A stretch of DNA of 64,000 nt from Diphasiastrum complanatum (lineage: Eukaryota; Streptophyta; Lycopodiopsida; Lycopodiales; Lycopodiaceae): assembly GCA_029204225.1 (NCBI GenBank), contig CM055095.1, positions 11,255,506 through 11,319,505 on the forward strand. The letters are read 5' to 3'. The position numbers were made by a program, and so were the translations under genes. Under the pieces are notes generated by a model. The model was given only the letters and a program-made list of their open reading frames with translations, ran no database searches and had not been told where the DNA came from. Of the stretch, positions 34,995 through 48,811 are shown piece after piece. Position 1 is the stretch's first letter. Each line of letters begins with the position of its first letter.

Positions 34995-36228
34995 TTATCC
35001 TACAAAAAGCCATACAAAAGCTATCACCGGTACGGGTGCCTGTTGCTCATGAGCATTCATCCCGCCAGCATTTTGTTGCACAACATTTTGATCATTGAAA
35101 CGATTATTAAGCCATGGTGGTGGCAATCCTCTTTCTAGATTCACGACACAGTGCTGATGGTATGGCCACACAGCTGAAATAACAGTGACCCCTTTGACTG
35201 CAAAAATTGCAAATATCATCTGGCAGATCTGGTCGATAATGCACTTGTCGTTGAAATGGTCGTGGCTGCATTTGATATGGGTCTTGATACGACTACATTT
35301 GTGGTGACATTGGTTGTAGTTGTGGTTGCTGATATTGAGGCTGTTGCATTTGCGGTTGTTGCATTTGTGGTTGTTATGGTTGGTGTGCTTGGACTGCAAA
35401 TGCTCCAGCAGATCTTACTACTTGTATTTGTCCAGTGGTTGTATGCATTAGAAATCAGACAATATCGGGTACTATGAGGACATTCATTGATATAATGTCC
35501 TCCTTGATTATAGTTCCAGCAAAAAAGGATATTCCCTTGGTGAAACTCCATAGTAACGGCCTCTTTTGTGACTGCTGGTAATGACTAACTAGCTTTCCCC
35601 TTCTGCTTATGCTTCTTAGACCATTTCCCATCACGTGAAGAAGTTGAATTCTCTTCTGAGCTCGAGGAATCATCTGATTCCGAACCTGTATCCATATCAG
35701 AATCAAAATCAGATGAGTCATCCTGCCGATGATGTCGACGCTGTCGTCGGTACTTCTTCCTAGTTTCTTCTTCCTCTAACTGTCTTGCAGCATCCACAAT
35801 ATGTTCCAGGCCTTGACTATGTAGCGAAGTAGTTCCTCGTCGAAGAACCTTATGTAGTCCATGATGAAAATACTTGATGCATTTAGCATCTGTGAGTGGC
35901 TCTTGTAATCTCTTCTCTATCACCTTAAAACATTGAACTTTAGATAATACATCCTCCTTCCATTTCTGCTTGATCGCTTGCACTTTATCTAGTATTTCTT
36001 CATCCTCATGTTCCTTCCAATACCTTTTCAGAAATGCCCTTCGTAATTCATCCCAGCTCCAAAACTCTTGCAACCCATACTGTGAATACCACTGTAAAGC
36101 ATTCTCTCTCAACGTGGTTGGAAATAATTCGAATTTTTGAATGTCTTCCATTTCACGATTTGCCTGACAAACCACCGGGAACTGGTGAATGTGCATGTCA
36201 GGGTCATCATGCTTCTTACCTTTAAAAC
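34995..36228 (-). pseudogene. Ty3/gypsy gag with two zinc knuckles
   Basis: The capsid part (36228-35585) contains FELFPTTLRENALQWYSQY and WDELRRAFLKRYWKEHEDEE, typical of plant gypsy gag. A basic R/K-rich segment and an acidic S/D-rich tail follow. The first knuckle reads CWNYNQGGHYINEC, with its second Cys changed to Tyr. The second, in another frame near 35200, reads CNFCSQRGHCYFSC, intact CX2CX4HX4C. A Q/P-rich linker lies between them. The stop after KGKAS and frame shifts show decay. No protease or RT follows on this strand. Confidence 0.85.
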
Positions 36229-36229
36229 A

Positions 36230-38010
36230 CTAGAATATAGTCGCCCGAGTCCGGCCTATTGAGACAGCCTCCATTTCGTGTAGGATCATAGAATTTTCCA
36301 AACTGAGCAACCAGCACCAGTAGACATTACAGGAAACTCCACTTCCTCCTCTGCTAACTCTACCCACAATTCAAATTCAATTCAAATTCGTTCTACTCCA
36401 GAATATGCACCACAAAGAATTGGTTCCGACAATGGAACCAAAAAGGTGTTAGGGGTGTGTTTTTATCCCTTAACTGCCTACACCTAATTACGACAACAGA
36501 ACCCCTAGACTAGCAAGAGTTTATCACTGAGAATCTCTCCTAATGTGAACTACCGTTTAAGAGATTGTAAAATACATTAACTCAATATACATACAACTTG
36601 TCTGATCGGAGTTATCGAAGAAGACATCTACATGGTAAGGACAACACTTTGTAACAATAAGGTGTAGGTGGTTAATAGCATCCACTCATTAATGATTTTG
36701 ATATACACATAAGCCTTGACCCTGAATCCCTTGTTAGATGCTACTATAGTCAGATCTTCAATGTGCAAGTTTGAGAGTAGTATTATAAAGGCTACAGTTT
36801 CTATGGTTGTTTAACCCTAGAACCTTAGTATTGGGCAATATCTATGTGGATATATGATATGAGCCATGTTCATTTTGTCATTGAAGAATTCTCTAAATTG
36901 TCATGAAGATTCAGTTCAAAGGTCAAATTTAGAATATATATATTTATAATCACCATCATCCAAGAGTAAAGATTCAAATTTATGATTTCCAATAGCTTTT
37001 TAGTATTTGATATATGCTCGACTTGTTGGGATGAGCATGATGATAATATTGTTCATAGATTTCAATGTACATTGTATTCTTTGGAATGAGCCTTTTGATA
37101 TTTAAGTATCATGCTTAAGTTTGTTAAAATATTGTTCTGGGATATTGATGAGATTGAATTTATCTTGATTTTTACATAATGACAATTATTCCATCCAAAT
37201 TTTTGAGTTGATGCATTTCATGTGCTTAATGGCAAGACCTTTCATGTTCATGGTAGGCCTTTGGATGTTATGTGTAGTCTTCAATTCTCAAATATGTTGT
37301 TTTCCCATGGGGACATGACTCTTGGTAATTATTGTCTTTAAATCTTAAGATTCTACCTTTAGACTCTTGTGGAGGATGCCCTTCATTTGAGAGGCTTATG
37401 CTCCTAAATGTAGGAGATTATGTGTCTTGGGTAGGTGTTGAGTCATAGGAGGTGCAATATTGAATTGCAGAGGATGTTATTGCTAAAATGTTGAATGGGC
37501 TCCCATTCACGTTCACGGCATGCTTCCCTGACAATAGTACCGAAGAGGGACCTATGATTTTATTTTCCAATGTTATCTATTTTAAATGTTCAGGGATTAA
37601 TGGACTTGGATTATGTAATGTTAGCCCCATGATAATACATGACAACATTTGCAATGTGGGCCTCCGACAAATTTCTTGAAATTTTATACTTTATTGATTT
37701 TCAACATGTGGATGTCCCTTCATACGAATTCCAAAAACAAACGTTTAGTGGTCGAGAAACTATGGTGGCAACCAAATTTTGAAATTGTCATCACAATCCA
37801 ACATATTCAGGACCATTGCAATGCAACAATCAGAGACATGGTGGAGCAATCGTGGCCAAAATTTTAACAAAAATCTGATAGGTGACATGGACGTCAAAAT
37901 CTGATGGACGTCGGATTTCAACATCTGCATCAACAATCTGACACCTAAAATAGTCGATGGGACTTTTGTACGACTGATCAAATGTCGAATTTAGATTTTG
38001 GCACGTTAGG
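36230..38010. other. No gene recognised
   Basis: The first ~200 bp are probably decayed gypsy gag N-terminal sequence. The rest is AT-rich, with short frames only. Confidence 0.4.
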
Positions 38011-38018
38011 ATGTTAAC

Positions 38019-38400
<382 letters not shown>

Positions 38401-38607
38401 CTGTAAGAATGTTTGAATGTTAAAATTTAACGTAAAATAAATTGTAAGATAGAATGATGGATTTATTTTGTGAAATAAATGATGAGAGATAGAGAGAAAG
38501 AGAGTTTTGTGAAAAAAAAAAGATTTAGAATGTAAGAAGTTTGATTGTGAATAAAACAATGTCAATTTGTGAATTTGGTAGAATAGACTAGAATGAGATT
38601 AGCGTAT

Positions 38608-38700
38608 ATGCTTTATGGTGAATGGAAACAAATTTGCCATGAATTAATTGTCATATGCTTTATGGTGAATGGAAACAAATTTGCCATGAATTAATTGTCA
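38608..38700. repeat. 46-bp perfect tandem duplication
   Basis: The unit running tatgctttatggtgaatgg to gaattaattgtca occurs twice in a row without change. A diverged third relative lies at about 39425-39470. Confidence 0.9.
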
Positions 38701-38910
38701 GAAGGGTTTAGGATTTAAGTGTTTCACATTGTGGTGAGGGTTTACAATTTAGGATTATAGTTATCACATATTACTTACAAGCTTTTGAGCTTTGAAGTTG
38801 ATAAACCCTTAAGTCTTTGATCTTGTATAATGTATTCACAACCACAATAAAATATTGTGACATTTGCTTGTAATAATGTTTTAATTTTTTTTAGAGTGTT
38901 ATTTTTGAAT

Positions 38911-38932
38911 TGTGTGTGTGTGTGTGAGACAA

Positions 38933-38967
<35 letters not shown>
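38911..38967. repeat. (TG)n and (TA)n microsatellites
   Basis: A TG tract at 38911-38927 is followed by a TA tract at about 38935-38967. Confidence 0.95.
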
Positions 38968-38969
<2 letters not shown>

Positions 38970-39012
38970 CAAAGAGAGCAAGCATGGAATGAGCGAGCAA
39001 CCTTGGACTTCA

Positions 39013-39180
39013 AGCTTTGAGCTTATAGGTGAGTTTGTGTTGTTTCATTTTTTGGATTATTTGAATATAGTTTTAATTCATGAAAATTTGTTTACCTAAC
39101 ATAGTCAAATTAGTTCATGAGTGTCATTTCGTGCATAGCAATGTAGTATTTTTGTAATTTATTGTCTATTGGATAGATTA
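39013..39180. repeat. ~165-bp repeat, second copy at 46487-46645
   Basis: Direct copies, roughly 88% identical by eye, share ttttttggattatttgaata and cctaacatagtcaaattag. Part of an unidentified dispersed element that also contains the 39243-39300 segment found at 15127-15180. Confidence 0.75.
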
Positions 39181-39719
39181 AAATGTAGTCAACATGAAAG
39201 AGTTTGATAGTAATTAAAATTCCCAATCTTAAGAAGGTGTGTAGCCCTTACTTTTCTCCCCCTAAAGACAAGGTTCTAATATTTCCTTGATAGGAAAACC
39301 CTACATGCAGTATGGAGAAAATATGAGGTGACATTATGAAATAGGACATAACCTTGCGATTAGGTAATTTAATTAACACATTTAACTCTAACGAGATTGA
39401 AATAGAATGATATTAGGTATTCTCTATGTTAAATGGAAACAAATTTGCCATGGATTTATTGTTAGGGTTGTGATTCTGAAATATTACATAGCCACAAGGT
39501 TTGGGTAGTTTAATTAACAGATTTAACTCTAAAATGTTTGAATCTAGATCTAAATATGCATCATCTCGAGACTGATTTTAATCTAGATCTAAATATAATC
39601 GTATATTTCCTACCATGTTTAATTTCTTTGAGAATGTGAGATGAGCTCATTTTCATATTCGTCTTCTTCTAATACTGTTTCATCCAGACATGGTGATCTC
39701 AAACCCTCAAAATGACTTT

Positions 39720-41760
39720 GTAAGTGTGGTAGCCTAGTCGTTATAGATTTCCGCAAAGTCTATAAAATATGTAATATAAAAGGTTTATCGTTCCCCAAGG
39801 GAGAGAGAAATATCATCTTTTGGATGATAAGTGTACAAAGGAAATTGGAAGAGGTGAAGAGAGTAATATTCAAAATTGAATATCACACGTATAAGCTGGT
39901 TATCCAAAGATATTTGATTGAATTGGCATCCAATAACACCAATATGAAACGATTTGGTCAAGGTCTGAGAATATAAATGGTACTATATCTTTTAGGCTCT
40001 TAGGGTGAACAATAAGCAACTTATCTGACAGATACTAGCAAATAGATTCATAGAACAAAATCTGATAGGCAATTGATTCCTCTTGTTGAGCATAAGAAAT
40101 TAGTTCTTATCACTGGAAAGCAAACAAAACAGAACAACAGTCAAGTTTTTATATGAGTACCTAAACTCATTTAGAAATGAGAGAAATTCTGGATATGTGA
40201 ATGCTTATCAGCTTTAGCCGATTCCCTACACACAATCAGTTAGACTTGTCTCTTCACAGACGTCACCTATAAATTCACGTTAGAGAATTGAAATTCAGTA
40301 CAAGATGAAAAGAGTGCCGCAAATAGACATTTATCAGAACAATAATAACAAAGCTCAAAGTGAGTTCGATCAATTTGTTAAGAAGTGAAACTGCAATAGG
40401 CAGATAAAGTAAATGTACAAGCTTAGGAAACTAGCTCTCTTCTCTCTATTGATAGATGGAAATCTCTACAATTGCGCTGGTGTCACTCTTATAGAGGCAT
40501 ACACCAGGCTAGAGCATCGCTCACTATAGCGCAGGCATCCCAAAGGGAGCCGGGAACCACGACTTAGCTTCCCAGCCTTCAACTCTTGCCATCCAAACCC
40601 ACTTGACATACAAGCAGCCAACTCGCCAACAACGATCAGACTTAACCAACTTGAAGTTCTGAAAACCAACATTGAGATCCAACCTGGCGCCATGCCAGAT
40701 CGAGGGTCCCGATGTGGGTGACTTCCCTCCAAGCAAGCCGCCCGACATACATCAAACTTGACCAACTCGAAGCTTCGTTACAAACGAGTAACATCCATTC
40801 CAAGCAAGCGGTCTGACTTACATCAGACTCTTAACCAACTGAAAGCTTCGTCACGAGCGTTGGAAGCCAACCTGACGCCACGCCAGACTAGACAGCCATA
40901 AACAAGTAACTTCCACCCAAGCAAGCCATCCAACTCAGCCGACAGGTTAGAGCTCGTTCCCCAAGAGCTTAACCCATTCACGTTCATGCAAGGAACACTC
41001 AGAACCACAAGCCGCGACAGATATGGAAACAACTAGTTCCTGGACCAAATGGTCCTGACAGCATACCGCTGGCACCACGGACCGAATGGTCCTAATGGCA
41101 TACCGCTGGCCTCCCGGGATACGACCCTCAACTATGTGCCAACTTAAAAATTTGGAAGCGGCCTTACAACTGGCGCTTTTACCGAACACTGAAACCCAGA
41201 AGGTAATCAGATTTGGTTTGAGGAAAATCCCACTTTATTGATAAATCTGAGAAGGTTACATTTCAAGTGTGTGACCGACCCTAGTCTCCGGGGCGCTAGC
41301 ATGCCAAGGCGAGAGCCATGACAACATTCCAGCAAGGGAGGCTGAGACTTGGTTGGAGCTCGCCCTGAGTCGCAACCTGCACTCCCCTATAGTATTGGTG
41401 TGATTCGGCACCCCCGCTCATACCAAGCACTCTACCCAAGCTGGTAAAGCACAATTTTCTCTCTCTAGGATTTTCTCTTTCTAGATAGTCATTTTATCTC
41501 TCTAGGTTTTATTGATCCCCAGGCTTCCTTTAATCATGCCTAGATCGTGTGAGGTGATTGCACATCGATCTGAGCTCTCTGGACTCCGCTAGAACCGATC
41601 AAAGATTTTCAGCCATAGGAACTTGGCGCCGGCTAGATTATGGTCACAGTGGCGCCGGGGACATAGCTGGCGCCGATGGCGCCGGAAGTAAAGCTTGTAA
41701 AGGTAGCTTTACAACACTCACCAACCGGTAGGGTATCGGTTGGGAATAGCTACATGTCGC
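39720..41760. mobile_element. LTR-like GC-rich block with gypsy-type PBS candidate
   Basis: The block is clearly richer in G+C from 40460 than its surroundings and has no coherent frame. It includes an internal ~30-bp duplication (atggtcct...gcataccgctggc, 41050-41115). A cluster of ggcgccgg boxes occurs at 41617-41695. TGGCGCCGGGGA at about 41651 resembles the tRNA-Asp primer-binding site of Athila/Tat gypsy elements with a few bases missing. LTR ends are not fixed, so this remains an inference. Confidence 0.3.
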
Positions 41761-41979
41761 TCTGAATCATTGCAACTTAAAATGCATCTCAATAAAATTC
41801 TAACTTGCAATAGGCCTTTATATGTATTTAGGCTCTATCACATATTTACATGTGCAAAAATTCAAAAATTTAACATTATATGAAAAATACTAGGATCAGG
41901 TGGAATTATAGGCCTCCCCTCCTCACTTGTGAAGCAGCTTGCGAGCACTGACTCAATTCCTCCTAGCTCTTTTTCTGCT

Positions 41980-44120
41980 TTATGGTTTTATGAGGAAGAT
42001 TGCTTTTGCTCTGGCTCTTTCTTCATTGACTTGTTCAACTGTCTTGCCAACTGTAGCGAGGAAGTAGTCATTCATCTTGAGATAATCTTCTTTCAATGCA
42101 AGCCTGTTTAGATAACCTCTTACTCGTTTATTTCTGAATGGGTCAAGTGGTGCATCAATCAATGTATTGTTTTCAACATGAATATACCAACTAGCTTCAG
42201 ACAATATTTCAGCCATTTCAGCAGACATGATATTAGGGATAAGGCTTCATATTTATATTCGGTATAGGTTCCATTTATGTATAGTTGTCTAGTTGATAGA
42301 AGTCCATAGGAGATAAGAGATGTGAAGCTTGGGTAGTTGTATGTATAATAGGGCTTTGTAATCAGGTTTATGGATCGAAGTGAATTTTGTTTCTTCAATC
42401 CTTTTAGGTATTGGCAATAATTTTCTTCCCAATCTATGAATATTGACAACAGATCATCACATGCTCATCCAGAGCAGGCAAAATACTATTTTTAGTTTGT
42501 CCAAGTTATTCAAGAACATACAAGCATAAGCATCCAATTGATAATGCTCAATTTGAGCATTGAATTGATTGTGTACAATGGCTAGGGCTAATATGTCTTT
42601 TTGGCGAATTGTTAATTTGGCCCAAAAATGATACAAATTGGAATAAGTCAAAGATCTTTCTCATTGTTCTTGAGTAAATCCAAAAAGTTTAGGTAAGAAA
42701 AGGTAATCTAGTCTCCACTGGAGTTCTGGACTATACAAAGGGGGAAAGAAGATGGTTAGGTCTTGGTGAAATTGCTAAAATATTGTCTTCAATAGTAAGT
42801 ATGGTACCTGTTCTTCTAGATGGCACTACTACTTGGGTTGTCGATGACTATGGAGAAACTTCAATAGCAAAAGGTAATACTTTTGCGGCTTCGACATCAG
42901 TCTGGGTAAACTGATCTTGCTGGGTGGGCTGGGTAGACTGATCTTGCTTTGCCAAGGGTTAGGTCTGGCTGGCTCTATCTTCTTTCGACACATAAAAATC
43001 TGACTTTTGAACAAATTTGTCTTCCTTTGCCATGATAGGAAAGGTAGCCTGGATGGCTTTATCCTTCTTCGGTACTGATTTTTCTTCAATAACATGGATA
43101 TGGCTTGAGCTTGGCTTGAGCTTGAGTTGAACTTGGCCTCTTCTAGTTATTCTTTCAATTTCTCATACTCCTTCATGAGAGGCTGGAGATATCGAAGCTG
43201 AAAGGAATTGATAACATTCTACTGGACATTCTTCAAAGCAGCAGGATAATTCTATATTTCCCATGGGAAACACAGGCTGCTAGGGTTGTCTCAACACTGA
43301 TCTTCCATAAAATTGCCTCTTCAGCCTGCCTTTGTAAATAACATTGCCTTGCTACAGCATCTATGAGGAACTGCTGGATAGAGTCCTCCAGCTGCTTCTG
43401 CTTGGCTTCGGCTATTTTTTTGTCAGTAGTAACAGCTCCCAGTTGTTCTTCCAACACTTTATTTGATTTTTGTAGTGTGCTTTGAGTGTCTTGCTCCTAT
43501 TCCGGCAACCCTTGAAGGGTTTGAATCTACTGTTTGAGAAGCAAGTTCTATTTTTTGAACTGATCTGACTGCTCCTGTATCTCTTCCAATGCTTCGAGAG
43601 TTGCGTCAAATCTGCCCTTTGCTTCTTCTAGGGCTTGGTTCTTTTGTGTCATCTCGATGTGAGCTTCATCCAGCTCCTTGTTGGTAGCGGATATTGTATA
43701 CTCGTACTTTGGTAAAAGTATGGATGAGATGGCAAATTGGATGAGGCTTTTGAGATTTGGGTCTATAATATAAGATATTTTATATTCCCTCTTCTCAAAA
43801 TAGGCTCCTCCATGAATTGCTCCACTTCGCGTGATATAGTCTGCCTTGTTGATGGGGATTGTACCATCTATCGGTAAGCCTAAGGCTTGGCACTATAAAT
43901 TTTCTATAATAACTATTGGTGTGTTTCGGACTATGCTACATATGTGGCCATCTTCGGTATCATCTAGATTGTGAACTAGCTCAAGGCACACTTCTGAAAG
44001 GACATTGGATGGATCAAATTGCAAAAGGCTTTCTATTATGGCTTTGGTTGCTAAAGGATGCAACACCGATAGTATAGGTTTCGGGTGGGTTGTGAAGGTA
44101 ATGGTATTGCTTGTAGCCAT
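41980..44120 (-). pseudogene. Coiled-coil protein relic of an unidentified element
   Basis: Starts MATSNTITFTTHPKPILSVL at 44120. One frame then continues to about 43235, ~290 codons, interrupted by four stops that are all TAG. The second half is strongly helical and rich in E, K and Q (LEEAKGRFDATLEALEEIQE; KIAEAKQKQLEDSIQQF), a probable coiled coil. Further left, open pieces in other frames (42449-42159 with WEENYCQYLKGLKKQNSL; 42228-41980 with DPFRNKRVRGYLNRLALKED) may be its continuation. I recognise no domain. It is likely a structural or gag-like protein of a large retroelement; the related-looking relic at 44712-45153 lies just upstream. Confidence 0.5.
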
Positions 44121-44578
44121 TGGAAGAGGCCCCCAGATGCACGACTATGAGAAGGTGTAACTGCATTATTAGTCCTATCGGTCCTGAGGTCTAGACTCTT
44201 AGTCCTCTCCCAAAGTTGACTATTCTCTTTGGCTAGAAAACGAAAAGCTAGTCTTCCACATTTATAGGAATATTTCCTATAAAATAGAATCTAATGGAAT
44301 CTTCTTATCTTATCTTCTAGAAGCTTATCCACACGTGTGAATGGTATCTTGACATGTGTGAGTAATAACTCATTCACATGGAAGTCCAATCTATTTACAC
44401 AAAGTTTGACCAATTTGACCATTTTCAAGATTCTACTCAAAGGTCAATTTCACACTAGTGTAGATCAAGCTAAAATCAATCTAACTTTATAAAAGTGACT
44501 TACGTACATTCTTTCACAGGTGGGAACAAACTCCACACATGTGAGATCCTATCAAGATCAAATAACTTGAGATTTACT

Positions 44579-44702
44579 TGGTGGGCCTAAGCTTAAACAT
44601 GCTTATGGGACTAAGTCCAAAATTAAGCTAATTAACTTGTGCCCTTGCACTAACTTGTAAATTAAACTTAACTTGAACTTAGGAATCAACTTAGGAATCA
44701 AT
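44579..44702. repeat. ~125-bp direct repeat, second copy at 45828-45960
   Basis: Both copies begin gtgggcctaagcttaaacat and continue through gggactaagtccaaa. They flank the pseudo-ORF at 44712-45153, as terminal repeats would, but no PBS or target duplication was found. Confidence 0.7.
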
Positions 44703-44711
44703 GGAACTTCT

Positions 44712-45153
44712 CCAGTTGAGTCTGCATGTTGGACATCTGATTGAATGTCAATTTTTCATCCCAACGTGCCCTTTCTGACTGCTCCTCAGCTTGCCGTATG
44801 GTTGCTTGCGCAACATGGAGTTGTTGCTGCAGATAAATGTTTTCATGGATGGAATTGCCCCAGTGGGTCTGATAGTCTGCTATGGACTGGGGGAGGTACT
44901 TTCTGGCATCATGATTGGCCCAAATAGCCTTTCACACAGAAGGGGGGAGATCTTCCCAAGGACCAATGTTAGGAAGTGGCTCAGCGGCATCGGGATAATG
45001 TTGGGATGGAGCAGTGAAAGGAGGGATATAGGGTTTAGTGTATGTGAAAGAGCTTGGTTGGGAATAGGTTGGCGTGGGTAATGGGGATTGTGTGGCAGTC
45101 ATAAGAGGAGATGTAGTTGCGTTGGCAACTCGTGGAACTAGTTTTTGAGCCAT
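44712..45153 (-). pseudogene. Proline-rich/coiled-coil ORF with one stop
   Basis: The minus strand runs from ATG at 45153: MAQKLVPRVANATTSPLM, a P/T/S-rich stretch, then DLPPSV and a TGA. The same frame continues AIWANHDARKYLPQSIADYQ and a helical Q/E-rich end (QQQLHVAQATIRQAEEQSER) to a stop near 44712, about 145 codons in all. Unknown family; similar in style to the relics at 9205-10667 and 41980-44120. Confidence 0.45.
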
Positions 45154-45169
45154 AATGACAGTGGACGAA

Positions 45170-46100
45170 TTTTGTCCTTAATCTTTTTTTTTTAAAAGTT
45201 TGGTTTGAGATGATGTTTTTGACAAGGATGAGCTCCAGAGAGCTCGCACAGGGTACTGATGGATTTGGCACTATGAGATCTGTATTCCTGATGATGGGTG
45301 AGTTTATCTGAGGTGATTTGGTGTGTGATCATTGTCAAAGTTCTTCTCTATAGGTTCTACTATGGCAGTCTCCCATCTAGTAGAAGTAGAAATGATCTAA
45401 AGGTCATTGTGTAAGGTGAGTACGGATAAGATCCACTCAAATCATAGTTCTCTATTGGTTGTCTAGATCTCTTTTAAGGCGGTCTCCCTACTAGAACCTA
45501 TAACAAATTAGAAATGACATAATAAGTTCACTATGGCGGTCTTCAACTAATGATTCCTTACTTAAGAAATAATCAACACTAATTAACTCCACGGAGGGAA
45601 TAGGTAACAAGGTGAGAGAGAAGGAAATATCCCATAAGCACATTCACCATAAAGCATAAACCAGTGGGAAAGCCTTGTGGGGCTCGAGCACCTACCACAA
45701 GGTATTCTATCACCAATGGTGAACACAATTAAGCAAAACAAGATTACACAAAAGTGTCTCTATTAATCTAATAGCTTGTACAAGTGTTGTTGGAGACCCA
45801 AATCCACTTCCATATATGGAAAGAGTGGTGGGCCTAAGCTTAAACATGCTTATGGGACTAAGTCCAAACTTAAGCTATTTAACTTGTGCACTTCCACTAA
45901 CTTATAAATTAAACTTAACTCAATTGAACTTAGGAATTAACTTAACTTAGGAATTAAATCTTAAACTTAGACTTTCTAAACTGAACCATTACAAATGATT
46001 GTTTGTAATAGTTAAACTTAAATAGTAAAAGGTCTAAGCATAAGGTTTTCCTAATCGGGATTACTTGTGGGCTTACAAAACACATGCCACAATAATTTCT
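45170..46100. other. No gene recognised
   Basis: AT-rich; includes the second copy of the 125-bp repeat (45828-45960). Confidence 0.45.
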
Positions 46101-46104
46101 ATGT

Positions 46105-46470
46105 TGGGCTAACGTAAGGGACAACAGACGAGAACATCATAGAAGACAGAGTTGGTAGAATCTATCAAGCCAACAACCTATGAAATCCAGAGGATTTTAC
46201 CAAGTCTCAGTGGCACAATCATAGCAAAGATTTCTTGTTGATGAATTACAAAGGGAGCCTGTGTCAATAGAAATTGGCAATCGATGAAGTCCAGAGGATT
46301 TAACCAAGCCTCTTGGCACCATCATAGCAAAGATTTCTTGTTGATGAATTACAAAGGGAGCCTGTGTCAATAGAGCAACTTGAAGTCAACTCAGCACAAA
46401 GTTTGAGAAAAAGTGTGACCACGTAGCCTTCAATTGGAAAGTGCAATACCAAGGGGAAGACTAAGGTTGA
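46105..46470 (+). repeat. Decayed, internally duplicated copy of the 7.2-7.5 kb relic
   Basis: Matches 7230-7520 (aagatttcttgttgatgaat, aaagggagcctgtgtcaa, ttcaattggaaagt). An internal ~120-bp segment is present twice. Confidence 0.75.
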
Positions 46471-46859
46471 TGATTGTTTGAGCTTACAGGCAAGTTTGTG
46501 TAGTATCATTTTTTGGATTATTTGAATATAGTTTAAATTCATGAAAATTTGCTTACCTAACATAGTCAAATTAGTTGATGACCGTCATTTTGTTTATAGC
46601 AATGTACTATTTTTGCAATTTATTGTTTACTGGATAGATTACTTCATTTTTCAATACAAAACAACATTCTTTGCTTATAAAGATTTGTTGCTCAAATATA
46701 CAATCAACCCATCAAACTTCTATAACTTCAAATATCATTCCCCATACACACGCAATCTAGTCATTTATCTTCATTACTGAACAAACCTTGTTAATGACAT
46801 AACAAGCCTCATAACACTTGCTTTCAATCAAGTATATACTCAGCTTTCCACAAGATTAT

Positions 46860-48500
46860 CATCATGTTATTTGTATACAACCAGAAACGATATGACAGAC
46901 AATAATTATTCCTTTACAATTTATCGATGGCAGAATTCCAGCCTAGTTTCAGACAAGACTAATCATTGTTCTAACATCATCATACTTGGCATGATAAAAA
47001 ACCAGCAGTGATGACAATAGCAAGAGGCTGTACATACTGGAATGACTTGTGTCATAGCCCACAAAGGTATACAATAGCTTTCATACATCATTTATTAAGA
47101 ACAGTGACAACTTACCATTCATTCTATACTACTTCGACAATTAGTCCATCGATTCACAAGTTCACAACAATATCATGAAGAGAAATGCCTAGAGGTTTTT
47201 TGGAAACAACCGGCTTATCTCAAGACGTCTCTCTGTCTTTCACTTATGCTGATCCGTAGGATTCTCTGACTGTCCATTATCTTTGAATAGTTGCTCCTCC
47301 TAAATTGGCTATTCACACTAACGCATTCAGACGGGACTATGTGGGCTGGTTGCGCCTCTAATCAACATACACACTTCTCATTGCATTCTAGAGCAACGAT
47401 GGATTGGCAAAATTCTTTGAACACTGGTTGCACTCAACTTTGAAGTTGCTTTCGATGGTTCTATGGCACTCAATTGATACTTGTTGATGATGATTTGAGG
47501 TCTTGGAACGTTTAAAGAATGGTGTTCATCATTACTACTCCTTATTGCTTTCAAAAACTCAAAAATCCGGATTTTGAAAAGACGGGGTGTGCTGGATCTG
47601 CTTTACTGTATCTCTTGTGAAGTGATATTGTAGTCATCATGTTGCAGAAAGTGAGATAGCTCATGCAAACTATGATAGAAAAGTGTGAAGGCTTTCTGTG
47701 GGACAACGCATTCTATCTGTTGTTGATTTCTACTCTCTGATGGTCGCACTTCTCCTCATTGTGCGCTGGTTGGAATGCTTGGCCACTCATCTCTGTATGA
47801 AGACTAACTATGGTTTATAACCAAAGGAAAAGGACAATTCCTTCAACTATATCAGTATTTTGAGTGAACATCAATACTTGAATCTCTTGACTGATGCATT
47901 AGGATTGACATATACCTGGCAGAATTCTCAATAGTTGATGTTGATAAACGAAGATAGATGCACTTGTGTTGGCATTGGACGAGTCAAATCACGCTCAACA
48001 ATGATGAATGTGGGTTATATAGATCATCTTCTTCAAAATGGTGAAAATGGATAACTACTCAATTGATAATGTAGACAACAACATGGACAACTACTTTCCT
48101 AGCCATATTTTTCACAAGTTCTGCACTCCCAACAGATGCACTAGTGTTGGCATCAGAACGGTGAAACTTCATAAGCTCACTTCAAGCAACAATCAGTCAA
48201 CAACTAATGTAGACAACAAGATGGACAAGTACATTCCAGATATTTCTTTCATGGATTCTGCACTCCCGGCAGAGCACCAATGTTGTTGGGTGGCTTTTTT
48301 GTAGAGGGACTGGACCCATCAGAAGATCCTCAGCAAGTGATTAGGGTAACGCCATTTCCAATCCCAAGGGCTGTCCTAATCAACCCGTATTCTCGGATCA
48401 ATAAGAGTTTCCTAAGCTCTTAGAGGTATTACCGCTTGGAAGATGAACTGATTATCGAGTTATGATGGTGTTTTTGTCACTTCTACTCTCTTAGAATATG
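46860..48500 (+). repeat. ~1.65-kb repeat (family C), first copy
   Basis: Collinear with 48812-50460. Landmarks are agaaacgatatgaca, gatggcagaattccagcct, cttggcatgataaaaaacca, gtgttcatcattactactcc and, near the end, gagggactggaccc...aacgcc. This copy has an extra ~100 bp at about 47060-47160. The 3' portion also occurs, reversed, at 12012-12235. No long frame; probably an LTR or a non-autonomous element. Confidence 0.8.
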
Positions 48501-48811
48501 GTATGCTAACTCGCTTCTGTCCTTGGCGTAGTTGGGTCAAAGTGGTGGACAATAGTACCCATATAGGATCTATGCGATTAATAAATGCGGATTCGGAACT
48601 GTCATACTTGTCTAACTATTTTAGTGTCTAAATCTATGGTGCTCACACTGTCATGCTATGTGTCGAGGGTAACAAACCTTACGGCCATCCATCCTTCTAT
48701 GTGTAGGACTGGGCAATATTTGAGCGGTGCCGCCATTCATACTATTGACCTAAAATTCTGCTAAATCTGACTCTGAAACCTAGGTAGGATCTAACAGAAT
48801 CCCAGAGATTC

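Noticed and set aside
40466-41189. Minus-strand frames of 69-99 aa in the GC-rich block
   Set aside because: Overlapping frames in several phases with no domain; GC-rich non-coding DNA often gives such frames.
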